A stretch of DNA of 63,828 nt from an uncultured Collinsella sp. (GCA_900554495.1 USHR01000001.1:1-63828), one strand, 5' to 3'. Shown: positions 51,656 to 60,211, counted from the first letter of the stretch. Translations and numbers: made by a program. The notes: generated by a model not told the origin, from the sequence alone.

Positions 51656-53656
51656 ATGTATTGCACCAAGTGCGGAGCTCAGATACCCGATGGCTCCACG
51701 TTTTGTACGAGCTGCGGCGCTCGCGTGGGCGGCGTTGAGGACCAGGCGGAGCCTGTGGCGTTTCCGGTAGGGGACGCGCCGGCGACCGCTCCTCAGGGTG
51801 CCCCGGCTCATATGGCGGCGCAGCCTCGTTATGAGGAGTCTGTGACCGAGCCTGCCGAGGCCTCTCAGCCGTCTGTTCCGACGCCGCAGTCTAAGAAACC
51901 CAAGCACAAGGGCCGTATCGTCGCTGCCGTTATCGGCGGTGTGGCCGTTGTCGCCATCGTGGCAGCAATCGTTGTCGTGCCGCGCATCGGCGCGTCGTCC
52001 GAGGTGACTTCGGGCGGCAAGGGCTATGTTGTCTGCGCGTGCGAGACCAAGGTTCTGCCTAAGAACAGCAAGGGCAAAAAGCTCGATAGTTATACCGTCG
52101 AGCTGGCGCCGGTGTCCGGCAAGGGCAAGAGCTACACCATCAAGGTCGAGGGTGAGGACGGCTTTGCCATGGAGGACTTTGGCGAGCTGCCCGACCAGAA
52201 GTACCAGATGACCATCACCTCGGGCAAGGGCAAAAAGAAGAGCACGACCACCATGAAGGTCGACTACACCAAGGAGGGCTCGGACGCCCCTAAGAGCGTT
52301 GAGCTCACGCAGTCCAAGAAGGAGGCCAAGGCATCTGCCAAGGCAGCGGTCAAGACGGCAAATGAACTGTTCACCGACAAGATCCTCGAGTACCAGAAGA
52401 AGTACGGCGAGGGCGAAGCTGTCGAATTCGATGAATATACGTATGGAGCCCAGGGTGTTGCTTACGCAAAACTTGTTGACTTTGATGGTGACGGCCAAGA
52501 TGAGCTACTGATTGAGTATTCCGATGAACCGGTGGACCGTGCGGATAACGCGGCCGCTGCGCATCTTGAAGTCTGGGCGTATAAGAATGGCAAGATTGAG
52601 AAGGTCTACACGCCAGAGGCGATCGTGGGCACTCAGGAAGCGTGCGTGACTTTGGGTGCTACTGAATATGCGGGTAATATTGGATTTACGCAGTGGTTTG
52701 ACCATGGGAAGGAAATTAAACAAAGCGACGTCTCTGGCGAAAGTGGCCCTTCTGCCCATGAATACCAAGTTAAATTCATCGGGTATGATGGTCAATCATT
52801 CAAGGCAATGACGGACCTTATTGCTCTGAGGGAATTCAACCTTGGCTATTCTGGCGTTTATGGTGTGTTATTTTCCGATAAGGACTCGATAAACGAAACC
52901 ATCGCAACGGTGGCCACGACGCTGGAGCAGCTGAAATCGAAGGACTCTGACGATGCGCAGGCGAGCTACGAGGCCGTTTCCGCAACGCAGGATGTTGACT
53001 TTACGGCTGCGGTTGGCGAAGGCCCGCTGGATCCGTCCCCCGATGATACGTGCCAGATTTCGGCTACGTGGACCTATCCTCAGGTAAAGGGCCAGGGCGT
53101 GGGCGTCGCCAAGTTTAACAAGGATATGGTCCAGCTCGTTGCGGACACGCTCGATGCGAGCAAGCAGGCCTCGATGGATGACGAGGACAGCCGCGTGACC
53201 ATGATGTATACCGCCGAGATCGTCTCGATTGACGGCGATATCGCCTGCGTGCGAACCTACACCGACAGCTATCAACCTCCGTATCGATCGGAACGGGTGA
53301 CGAGGTCGGCGTACTACAACCTCAAGACGGGTGAGCAGGTTTCGCTCGAGGATTCGCTTGCGCAGCATGGGCTCTCGTTCGACACCCTCAAGAGCGAGGC
53401 CAAGCAGGCAATTAAGACAGCAAAGCCGGATATAGATTCCGTGTCCGAAGACAACATCGACGATGACGATAACTACACCGAGGATCATTTCTACTACGAC
53501 GGCAAGGGCTATATCATCGTCCTCGATACTGGCGAGTTTGACTGCATGGCATGGGATACCCACGACTTGGTTGCGCACGCCTTCGACTCGAGCTATTCCT
53601 GCGGTCAGGATGTAACGCCCGAGCGAGCCAAGGCCACGTACGTACCCAATGAGTAA
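51656..53656 (+). CDS. Zinc-ribbon membrane-anchored protein with DUF3298-like domain
   Basis: A 666-residue protein. An N-terminal zinc ribbon (CTKCGAQIPDGSTFCTSCG) lies in the cytoplasm, then a Pro/Ala-rich linker, one membrane helix (VAAVIGGVAVVAIVAAIVVV, near residues 88-107) and a large outer part. The middle (about residues 255-420) contains DFDGDGQDELLIEY, an acidic calcium-loop-like motif; the end (from about residue 460) resembles DUF3298 (TWTYPQV, TRSAYYNLKTGEQVSLED). The DNA coding for the middle (about 52420-52930) is clearly poorer in GC than either side, suggesting a recombined segment. GGGAG precedes the ATG. Its function is not known. Confidence 0.82.
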   Translation: MYCTKCGAQIPDGSTFCTSCGARVGGVEDQAEPVAFPVGDAPATAPQGAPAHMAAQPRYEESVTEPAEASQPSVPTPQSKKPKHKGRIVAAVIGGVAVVAIVAAIVVVPRIGASSEVTSGGKGYVVCACETKVLPKNSKGKKLDSYTVELAPVSGKGKSYTIKVEGEDGFAMEDFGELPDQKYQMTITSGKGKKKSTTTMKVDYTKEGSDAPKSVELTQSKKEAKASAKAAVKTANELFTDKILEYQKKYGEGEAVEFDEYTYGAQGVAYAKLVDFDGDGQDELLIEYSDEPVDRADNAAAAHLEVWAYKNGKIEKVYTPEAIVGTQEACVTLGATEYAGNIGFTQWFDHGKEIKQSDVSGESGPSAHEYQVKFIGYDGQSFKAMTDLIALREFNLGYSGVYGVLFSDKDSINETIATVATTLEQLKSKDSDDAQASYEAVSATQDVDFTAAVGEGPLDPSPDDTCQISATWTYPQVKGQGVGVAKFNKDMVQLVADTLDASKQASMDDEDSRVTMMYTAEIVSIDGDIACVRTYTDSYQPPYRSERVTRSAYYNLKTGEQVSLEDSLAQHGLSFDTLKSEAKQAIKTAKPDIDSVSEDNIDDDDNYTEDHFYYDGKGYIIVLDTGEFDCMAWDTHDLVAHAFDSSYSCGQDVTPERAKATYVPNE

Positions 53657-53682
53657 GGTAGGCCGCGAGAGATAAATTGAAC

Positions 53683-53724
53683 AGTCCCCGGTGGCACAAA
53701 ACGCAGCGCCCCCGGGGACTTTTT
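53683..53724 (+). terminator. Terminator after the zinc-ribbon membrane protein gene
   Basis: agtccccgg/ccggggact stem followed by ttttt. Confidence 0.85.
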
Positions 53725-53776
53725 GATGCAAATTGGCTCCGAAACAAGCTATCTGGGCCAGCCGCGCCACGAAAAG

Positions 53777-53914
53777 CGCCCATCTACTACGTTTGCCAGG
53801 GTTGGACCGACCATGGAGCGTTTTTTAACAATGCGGCAAGACGTTTACCTGCGGTTTTGTTAACACAAATATGGCTATGGTTGGCACCCTTGGGTTAAAC
53901 GTAGTAGATGGGCG
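53777..53914. mobile_element. 138-bp MITE-like element
   Basis: Perfect 18-bp terminal inverted repeats cgcccatctactacgttt (53777-53794) and aaacgtagtagatgggcg (53897-53914) enclose 102 bp with lower GC than the surroundings and no gene. Similarity of the ends continues a few bases outside with mismatches. No clear target duplication is seen and no transposase is in the window. The remainder of the 53657-54149 gap holds the terminator at 53683, a possible 21-codon ORF and the promoter of the next gene. Confidence 0.65.
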
Positions 53915-53946
53915 AATTTTTTGGTGCACAGCCCAAGAAGAGGTCG

Positions 53947-54012
53947 CTAGCCGCGCTGGAGGCCGAAGAGTTTGGCACGCGTCGTGTCCTTGATGAGCTT
54001 GCTTTTTGCCAT
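53947..54012 (-). CDS. Possible 21-residue basic peptide
   Basis: A very short ORF with GAGGAACGTC as a fair ribosome site, encoding a peptide that begins MAKSKLIKDTTRAKLFGL. It is basic and lacks any hydrophobic segment. It lies opposite the leader of the gene at 54150. It could be a small protein or a chance ORF; no family is recognised. Confidence 0.25.
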   Translation of the reverse strand: MAKSKLIKDTTRAKLFGLQRG

Positions 54013-54149
54013 GACGTTCCTCGATTCGCTTGTGACCGTCGACCGCGCATGTCTTGTAGATACCGGCGGGCTTTGCCCATCATAGGCTTTTGCGCGGGTA
54101 GAATGCATTGATAACTTGATGCTTACGGGCGACGGAAAGGAATCGTTGC

Positions 54150-55109
54150 ATGGACCAGGATAAGACGACCGTAATGGGTGGCTACGGCTCCCCGCGGACG
54201 GGCAATGGCGCCGATGAGACCCGCGTCGTGCCGAATCCCGGCTACGTTGCCCCCGATACGACGCAGGCGTCGGCCGATCCCACGCGCGTTGTGAATTACG
54301 GAAACGCAGCGCAGGACCCGTATGGTGCCTCGTCGCAGAGCCCCTACGGCAACGCGGCGGCAGACCCTTATGATGACCTGCTGCAAAATCCCATTCCGCA
54401 ACCTCAGCAGACGACCTATATGCCGCGCACGGCACAGCCGCGCTACGAGTCGCGCGACCGATATGCGCGCGAGCCGTATCGTGAGTATCCCAAGTCCATC
54501 CCTCAGTATGGCGAGGACGAGGAGAAGAAGCCTTCGCGTTCGTCGAGCGTGATCAAGAAGATCCTCATCGTGCTGGCGATTTTCTTTGCCCTGTCTGTTG
54601 TGTTTGCCATCGTGTCGGGCATGCTCAATAAACGGGGGAGCTCAACGACCGATACCACCACCGAGCAGACCGAGACTGCCCAGTCCGGCACCGTCGACCT
54701 GAGCGATATCCCGGGACAGTACTGGTCCAACGCCAAAAAGCTCCTCAAGTCGCGCGGGGTCGACCTTTCGAATGCCGTGATTCTGACTGACGACGGCTCG
54801 ACGCCTGTTGTCGACGCCAACTGGGTGGTTACGTCTGCCTACTATAACGACAACGGTAACCTCGAGATTCAGCTCACGCGCAAGGACGGCTCGTCGGGCA
54901 ATGCGTCCGGCGACCAGGGCACCACGGACAGCTCGAGCTCCAACACGCTGGAGGACCTGAACAACAAGGCGCAGGAGCTGGGAGATAAGGCCCAGCAGTT
55001 GGGCGACACCGCTCAGAATCTCGGCGATACTGCTCAGAATCTGGGCGATATGGCAACCAACGCCTGGGATACGCTGCAAAACGGCATTTCGGGCGCGCAG
55101 GGGAACTAG
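54150..55109 (+). CDS. Single-pass membrane protein with TxV motifs and PASTA-like segment
   Basis: A 319-residue protein. The first 125 residues are Pro/Gln/Tyr-rich and disordered, with three Thr-containing motifs near the N-terminus: DKTTVM, DETRVV and DPTRVV, which resemble phosphothreonine sites read by FHA domains. A membrane helix (ILIVLAIFFALSVVFAIVSG, about residues 138-157) is followed by an outer segment where IPGQYWSNAKKLLKSRGVDL resembles a PASTA repeat. The end has heptad-like repeats of LGDTAQN. GGAAAGGA precedes the ATG. A substrate or partner of Ser/Thr kinase signalling is a reasonable guess, not shown. Confidence 0.8.
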   Translation: MDQDKTTVMGGYGSPRTGNGADETRVVPNPGYVAPDTTQASADPTRVVNYGNAAQDPYGASSQSPYGNAAADPYDDLLQNPIPQPQQTTYMPRTAQPRYESRDRYAREPYREYPKSIPQYGEDEEKKPSRSSSVIKKILIVLAIFFALSVVFAIVSGMLNKRGSSTTDTTTEQTETAQSGTVDLSDIPGQYWSNAKKLLKSRGVDLSNAVILTDDGSTPVVDANWVVTSAYYNDNGNLEIQLTRKDGSSGNASGDQGTTDSSSSNTLEDLNNKAQELGDKAQQLGDTAQNLGDTAQNLGDMATNAWDTLQNGISGAQGN

Positions 55110-55143
55110 CGGTCGAGCGGCTAGAGCCTTAGCGGTGCGAACA

Positions 55144-55211
55144 AAAACGGGACGCAGGATTGCGTGACCGGGCGCATAGGCGCGTTGGTCGGCGGTCCTG
55201 CGTCCCGTTTT
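55144..55211. terminator. Bidirectional terminator between convergent genes
   Basis: Perfect 16-bp arms aaaacgggacgcagga and tcctgcgtcccgtttt around a 36-base interior; the A/T ends supply a T-run in both directions for the genes at 54150 and 55220. Confidence 0.85.
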
Positions 55212-55219
55212 GCTGTCGA

Positions 55220-56401
55220 TTACAGCTGCTCGGCCGGGCGGTCGGGCGAGCTAAAGCCCGAGTCAAAGGTGACAACGCATGATGCATCGGGCCGGCGCTC
55301 GTGCACGATGCGCGTGACGAGCTCCAACAGTTCCTCGTCGGATATGTCAAAGCCGTCGGGACGCACCAGGTCAAACGAAACGAACCCGTCGTGCTCGTGC
55401 AGGTCGTGGATGGAAAGCGCGGGGTCGATCTGCGCCACGCCGCGTTTGACCCAGCCGCGCAGGTCATCGCCGTTCGTGGCGATGGGGTCGCAATGCAGCG
55501 TGATGTCGATGCCCATCTGGCGTTTGATGTCATGTTCGATGGTGTCCAGGATCTCGTGGTGCTCAAAGGCATCGCCCTCGCCGGGCATTTCCACGTGTGC
55601 GCTGGCAAACTGACGGCCGGGGCCGTAGTCGTGCACCATGAGGTCGTGCGTGCCTAGGACCTGGGGGTACGACATAATCCTGTCGCGGATTTCCTGGACG
55701 AGCTTGGGGTCGGGCGCTTGTCCCAACAGCGGGCTGATGGCGTCGCGCACCAGGCCCATGCCGCTGATGCAAATGAAGATGCCCACGCCCAGGCCCGCCC
55801 AGCCGTCGAGGTCAAAGCCTGTCGTTTGCGAAATAAGCGCCGCCGCCAAGACCGAGGCCGAGGTGATGACGTCGTTTTTGGAGTCCTGCGCCGTGGCGAT
55901 AAGCGTCTCGGAATCGATGCGGTTGCCCAGCGTGCGGTTGAACGCGGCCATCCAGAGCTTGACGAGCATGGATGTAGCCAGTGCCGCAAGGGAAACGAGC
56001 GTGTAGGCGGTGGGGGAGGGCTTGATGATCTTGGTGACGGATTCGAGCGCCAGATTGATGCCGACGGCGCAAACGAGGACGGCGACAAACAAGCCGGCGA
56101 GGTACTCGTAGCGGCCGTGACCATAGGGGTGGCCTTCGTCGGCCGGGCGGCTGGCAAGGCGGAACCCGAGCAGACTCACGATGTTGCTCGAGGCGTCGGA
56201 GAGGTTGTTGAAGGCGTCGGCGATAAGCGAGACGGAGCCGGCGAGCAGGCCCGCGATGCCCTTGGCTAGGCACAGGGTAATGTTGAGGCCAATGCAAATG
56301 AGGCTTGCGGCAAAACCCGCGTTGGTGCGGCAGGAGGTATCGACCGGCTCGCTTTCGCTGCCGGGAACAAGCGTATGTACCAGCCGATTTACAAATAGCA
56401 T
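55220..56401 (-). CDS. Cation diffusion facilitator (CDF) metal transporter
   Basis: A 393-residue metal/proton antiporter. Six membrane helices carry the two metal-binding motifs DAFNNLSD and DSKNDVIT, in the DxxxD form of Mn/Fe-type CDFs and not the HxxxD form of zinc exporters. A C-terminal cytoplasmic domain has HDLMVHDYGPGRQFASAHVE. The protein is about 90 residues longer than minimal CDFs at the C-terminus. The ATG at 56401 follows GAGGACG; a start 21 bases upstream lacks a ribosome site. Manganese is the most likely substrate by motif. Confidence 0.9.
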   Translation of the reverse strand: MLFVNRLVHTLVPGSESEPVDTSCRTNAGFAASLICIGLNITLCLAKGIAGLLAGSVSLIADAFNNLSDASSNIVSLLGFRLASRPADEGHPYGHGRYEYLAGLFVAVLVCAVGINLALESVTKIIKPSPTAYTLVSLAALATSMLVKLWMAAFNRTLGNRIDSETLIATAQDSKNDVITSASVLAAALISQTTGFDLDGWAGLGVGIFICISGMGLVRDAISPLLGQAPDPKLVQEIRDRIMSYPQVLGTHDLMVHDYGPGRQFASAHVEMPGEGDAFEHHEILDTIEHDIKRQMGIDITLHCDPIATNGDDLRGWVKRGVAQIDPALSIHDLHEHDGFVSFDLVRPDGFDISDEELLELVTRIVHERRPDASCVVTFDSGFSSPDRPAEQL

Positions 56402-56662
56402 AACGATCGTCCTCACAATCATGTTTAAGGGGATAGTGTAGCTCGCATGGGCGCACCGTGCACCGGTGCTCAGAAAATGCAGTAATGGTCTGCCCGCGCT
56501 AACGGGCGCGAGGCGGAGGGGACGACTGCCCGCGCGCCTTCGAGTTCACTGCGCCTTCCCGTCCGACCGGGTGCTCCATTTTGGGCCACATGGGTATGGG
56601 CATGTGTCTGCCTGCCCGACATACTTAATGTCGATAGCCCCTGTGCAAAGGAGGACGTTTCT

Positions 56663-58000
56663 ATGGACGAGATGTTTGCCATTAAATGTCAAAACTGCGG
56701 CGGTCCTATGTACTCGCACCAGGCTAAACGCAGCTTTGAGTGCGCCTATTGCGGCACGGTCGTTCCGTGGCAGGCCGATGCGGGGGAGCCCAAGAGCGCC
56801 CTGGGCATTCGTCATACGCCGTTGACGGTGGTGGATGGGCTACTTAAGCTCACCCATGTGTCGCAGCTCGAGCGCCCGGAGGACCCCGACTGGTATTTCT
56901 TCAATGCGTGCTGGCGCAATCAGTCGGTTCTGGAACATCTGCTGTGGGAGGACCGTGGCACGGCGCAGGAGTTCCAAGAGGCTACGCATGTGAGCATTCC
57001 CTGCCCCTTCTGCGGTGCGTCCTTTGAGGGCGAGTCCACCCAGCGCGTGTTTGAGTGCCCGTCCTGCGGCAATAAGATCGGCGTTGCCGACCTGCTCAAG
57101 CCCGGTACCTTTAGCAAACGCCTGACCATGGGCGTTGGTGCGGAGTATGTGCCCGAGCAGGGCATTCCCTGCGAGATCACTCCGCAGCAGGCGCGTGCCA
57201 ACGCACTGCAGCTGGTGCGCCAGTACCCCGACGCCTTTGCCGGGCACGACGTGGAAGACGCGATTCAAAATGACATGATGCTCTTCTATTTCCCCATGGC
57301 GCTCGCGGATTTGCGCATGATGGCGTCCTTCCCGGGCAAGGGGCTGAGCAAGGAGACCTTGGTGTACTACGAGGTGCTCGACTGGGCGTATCCGCGGGCA
57401 AACTACCTAGACGTTCGCCTTATGGGCATTTTGGAGCCGTGGGACTTTGGCAAGGTGGGGCCGTTCGATCCTGCCATGCAGGAGGGCGACTTCCGCGTCG
57501 TTTCCGTCGATGCGTCCACCAAGGACCAGGTGGTCATTGATAAGCTGGCGCTCGACGTTGCCGGCAACGATGCCGAGGCGGCGCTGGGGCTCAATAAAAA
57601 GAGCATCCGCGCCTGGGCGCGCAAGGCCCGCAAGCACAAGGACGGCCTGGTGATGGTACCGGTCTACTTTGTCGATCGTCCTGCGACTGACAGCCGCGAT
57701 GGCGAGCAGGTGCGCATTGCCGTAAACGGCCAGACGGGTCGCGCGGCGGCGGTAGTGTTTAGCGACAAGCGCGAGACGCATGTGGTGGCGTCGCTCAATC
57801 CGAGGGTGGTGCTGTCGAGCGAAAGCACCGTGCATGCCACGCCCATCGAGGTCAAATACGTTAAATCGCCGTTCCTGTACCAGATCGTACGCCGCGGAGG
57901 CGGCGAGCGGCCGCGCCAAGTGGCAGCGGCGGCCGAGGGTTCTTACCGAGATGAGAAGCCTAAACGCAAGGGCCTGTTCGGCGCGATCTTTGGGAAGTAG
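56663..58000 (+). CDS. Double zinc-ribbon protein of unknown function
   Basis: A 445-residue soluble protein. Two TFIIB-type zinc ribbons are visible: CQNCGG with CAYCGT (residues 9-36) and CPFCGA with CPSCGN (about 113-140). The remaining 300 residues are predicted to be mixed alpha/beta and the C-terminus is basic (KPKRKGLFG). I do not recognise the family beyond the zinc ribbons. AAAGGAGG precedes the ATG at 56663. It stands alone. Confidence 0.82.
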   Translation: MDEMFAIKCQNCGGPMYSHQAKRSFECAYCGTVVPWQADAGEPKSALGIRHTPLTVVDGLLKLTHVSQLERPEDPDWYFFNACWRNQSVLEHLLWEDRGTAQEFQEATHVSIPCPFCGASFEGESTQRVFECPSCGNKIGVADLLKPGTFSKRLTMGVGAEYVPEQGIPCEITPQQARANALQLVRQYPDAFAGHDVEDAIQNDMMLFYFPMALADLRMMASFPGKGLSKETLVYYEVLDWAYPRANYLDVRLMGILEPWDFGKVGPFDPAMQEGDFRVVSVDASTKDQVVIDKLALDVAGNDAEAALGLNKKSIRAWARKARKHKDGLVMVPVYFVDRPATDSRDGEQVRIAVNGQTGRAAAVVFSDKRETHVVASLNPRVVLSSESTVHATPIEVKYVKSPFLYQIVRRGGGERPRQVAAAAEGSYRDEKPKRKGLFGAIFGK

Positions 58001-58061
58001 GGGAGCGGTACGGGACAGTGCGCAGTAGTGCGAGCTGTCCGTCGTGGTAGATCTAAATAAA

Positions 58062-58094
58062 CGGTGGGGCGGCTGCAAAAGAGCCGCCCCACCG
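58062..58094 (-). terminator. Strong hairpin, T-rich tail on minus strand
   Basis: A 13-bp perfect stem cggtggggcggct/agccgccccaccg with a 7-base loop. On the minus strand it is followed by tttattt, so it could terminate transcription coming from 58359. Confidence 0.65.
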
Positions 58095-58177
58095 GGTAAA
58101 ATCAGGTTGTGCCGCGGAATCCGCTCCTCAGCTAGTCACACTTCGGAAGCGCGGGCAACGCAGGTGCTAATGTCTAA

Positions 58178-58203
58178 GGGGCCGGCTGCAACCGGCCCTT
58201 TTC
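58178..58203 (+). terminator. Orphan terminator in the 58001-58358 gap
   Basis: gggccgg/ccggccc stem followed by ttttc. It lies 178 bp after the zinc-ribbon stop codon with a GC-rich, structured stretch before it (58095-58177); it may end that gene's mRNA or a small RNA. From 58204 to 58358 nothing else is seen. Confidence 0.7.
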
Positions 58204-58358
58204 TGCGGCAGCGGGGATTCGAATACCAACACGGTGTACGGCCCCACGGTACTTTGCTCTGTGACGAACGGACCCATGACGGCGCATTCTGTAGTCATCA
58301 TTTATGCGGTCCCTTAATCATTTGCGTTGACTGACATTGTCTTCGTTGAAGGCGTGTC

Positions 58359-59147
58359 CTAAAACAAACACCGTTCAATCAGCTCTTTACCGCGCAGGAT
58401 GTCGACCCACTCCAGCGGGATGGCCTCGATACCGTATGCCGTGCCGGCGACGGCGCCGGCGACGGCTGCGGTGGTGTCGGTGTCGTCGCCCAGGTTGACG
58501 ACGGTAAGCACGCAATCTTCGTAGCTGCCAGTGTTGACGAAGCACCAGGCGGCTGCCTTAAGCGTGTCGCGCACGAAGCCACCTGACCTGATTTCCTGCT
58601 CGGGCACGTCTTTCAGCTGGAGCACCCATGAGGGAAGCGTGCCGTTCATCACGCTCCTCATCAGCTCGACAAATATGACGCATGCGTCGGTCGACGTTCT
58701 GTGAGCGTGCGTTATCGCGGAGACCTCGCAGATCTCGTCGTCAGTCGCGTCGACAAACGCCAAGGGTGCGATGCGCATGAGCGAACCGTTGCCGTTGTCG
58801 CGCTCACCGGAGCCTCCTTTGCCGGTGTGCAAGGCGCGGGCGGTCGTGCCGCCGTAATCGAAAACGCCGTCGATCGTATACTCGCCACGGGCAATCCAGC
58901 TTACGAACTTGTCGCTCATGTCTGCGGTGTCGATGTGCCCAAGCTCCCTTATCGAGTCGCAGGTAGCAAGCGTCATGGAAGTGTCATCGCTCCAGGTGCC
59001 GGCGGGCTGCTCGTGCGTGCCGTAGCCGGTCATGTCGGTGCATTCGAACGTGCCGCGAGGCATAAACTCGTATGGAATGCCCAGCGCGTCGCCGACGGCA
59101 AGCCCATAGATGCAGTCGCGCAGTGTTGTTTTCGGTCTGTCTGTCAT
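58359..59147 (-). CDS. ADP-ribosylglycohydrolase family protein
   Basis: A 262-residue DraG/ARH-type hydrolase that removes ADP-ribose from proteins or nucleic acids, or acts on related ADP-ribosyl compounds. Magnesium-binding motifs are present: TWSDDTSMTLA (about residue 52), NGSLMRIAPLA (about 120) and NLGDDTDTTAAVAGAVAG (about 220). AAGAGGTG precedes the ATG at 59147. Upstream on the same strand is a HicB-like/HTH gene, with a hairpin and an operator-like palindrome in the 143-bp gap. No ADP-ribosyltransferase gene is nearby, so the modified substrate is unknown. Confidence 0.92.
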   Translation of the reverse strand: MTDRPKTTLRDCIYGLAVGDALGIPYEFMPRGTFECTDMTGYGTHEQPAGTWSDDTSMTLATCDSIRELGHIDTADMSDKFVSWIARGEYTIDGVFDYGGTTARALHTGKGGSGERDNGNGSLMRIAPLAFVDATDDEICEVSAITHAHRTSTDACVIFVELMRSVMNGTLPSWVLQLKDVPEQEIRSGGFVRDTLKAAAWCFVNTGSYEDCVLTVVNLGDDTDTTAAVAGAVAGTAYGIEAIPLEWVDILRGKELIERCLF

Positions 59148-59207
59148 GAGAAACACCTCTTGTACTTTGGATTGAGGATGCGCGGCTACCTGCGGCAATG
59201 TGTCCAG

Positions 59208-59240
59208 CCCAATTCGGGACGCAGTGAGTCCCGAATTGGG
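59208..59240. repeat. Perfect 13-bp inverted repeat upstream of the ADP-ribosylglycohydrolase
   Basis: cccaattcgggac and gtcccgaattggg around a 7-base loop; no T-run on either side. Confidence 0.8.
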
Positions 59241-59245
59241 AGAGC

Positions 59246-59264
59246 TTGTCAGCTAATCTGACAA
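59246..59264. promoter_or_regulatory. Operator-like palindrome TTGTCAG-5-CTGACAA
   Basis: Perfect 7-bp arms around ctaat, located between the HicB-like/HTH gene and the ADP-ribosylglycohydrolase gene, and possibly read by the HTH protein. Confidence 0.55.
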
Positions 59265-59290
59265 ATGAAAAAACCCGCAACGCTATTGCT

Positions 59291-59743
59291 TTATACAGCA
59301 ATAGGGGCCTCTTTCGGGCGTCCTGCCTTTGGAGCGTCGGCGAGTCGTGCCTCGATGGAAGCTTTGGACACCATGCGCTTGGTGCCGTCCTTCCAAGAAT
59401 CCAACAGCCCAGCATTTATCAGCTGCGATACCCTTGCCGTGCTAACGCCAAGCATGCGAGCGGTGTCCGCCGCGGTGACGGCGGGGATGTCGCCGAGCTC
59501 GCGGCTGACGGCCACGGCGATAATCTTGCCACCGTGCTGCGGCTCGTGGCCAAAGTCCGGCGCAGGCAGGTCGACGCCGCCCATTAGGTGGTCATCGACC
59601 ATGCATGCGAGAAAATCAGCGGCGCTTTCGACAGCGTCGTTTAGGTCGGATCCGAACGTTCCTCCTCCGCCCAACGAGCCGCAAGGCACGGCATCGACCA
59701 TGCCGTTCGAATCAAAGAACTCGAATTCCCATACGTAAACCAT
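59291..59743 (-). CDS. HicB-like protein with C-terminal HTH
   Basis: A 150-residue protein. Residues 1-60 resemble the HicB antitoxin fold (YVWEFEFFDSNGMVDAVP, FGSDLNDAVESAADFL). Residues about 88-135 are an excisionase-like HTH (TAADTARMLGVSTARVSQLINAG) followed by a basic tail. HicB antitoxins normally pair with a small HicA RNase; none is found within the neighbouring sequence. GGAGGAGG precedes the ATG at 59743. A hairpin with a T-run overlaps the 3' end, and the ADP-ribosylglycohydrolase gene follows. It may be a transcriptional regulator derived from an antitoxin. Confidence 0.75.
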   Translation of the reverse strand: MVYVWEFEFFDSNGMVDAVPCGSLGGGGTFGSDLNDAVESAADFLACMVDDHLMGGVDLPAPDFGHEPQHGGKIIAVAVSRELGDIPAVTAADTARMLGVSTARVSQLINAGLLDSWKDGTKRMVSKASIEARLADAPKAGRPKEAPIAV

Positions 59744-59941
59744 GTAAGACCTCCTCCGATGCCGGCGATTTGAGGAACATCCTAAGAGCCCACCAAGCGC
59801 ATCGAACACCTTTATTGCCTCTAGTTTAAGGCCTTGTGCGGACACGATTTGGTGTTCTGCGCGCGACCGCGAAAAGGGTTTGCGGTGACTAAAAAGTGGC
59901 TATAGAGGCAGTTTCAACGAACCTCATTGGGGGTGGCGCGC

Positions 59942-60211
59942 GTGGATAACAACACGTTGCTGTTTCACGATAAGGGTGCCGGCGTTTTCAAAGGAATAAG
60001 CATCTATCCCAATCGTATCGAGGCGGTCGTGAAGAACAACTTCTTCGGTACCCATACTAAGATCGTCTACCTCAAGGACATTACGGGTGTCAGCAGGGTC
60101 AAGGGTAAGCGCGTGCTCCTCCGTAATAGGTTGCTGACCGCCTGTTCCTACAGGCTGAGCAGTCACTCCCAGGCTCAGGAGTTCGTGAACGTGCTGAACA
60201 CGGTGATGTAG
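59942..60211 (+). CDS. Small PH-like domain protein
   Basis: An 89-residue protein rich in beta-strand, with GISIYPNRIEAVVKN, THTKIVYLKDITGV and a final helix SQAQEFVNVLNTVM: the layout of a bacterial PH-like domain (short strand repeats then a helix). No membrane segment. The GTG at 59942 follows GGGGGTGG; TTG and GTG codons slightly upstream are possible. Function unknown; it is divergent from the HicB-like gene. Confidence 0.65.
   Translation: MDNNTLLFHDKGAGVFKGISIYPNRIEAVVKNNFFGTHTKIVYLKDITGVSRVKGKRVLLRNRLLTACSYRLSSHSQAQEFVNVLNTVM

Noticed and set aside
53677..53898. 73-codon ORF
   Set aside because: It reads through the terminator and the MITE-like element.
58200..58330. tRNA gene suggested by ggattcgaat
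   Set aside because: No matching acceptor stem, D-arm or anticodon arm could be folded around it.
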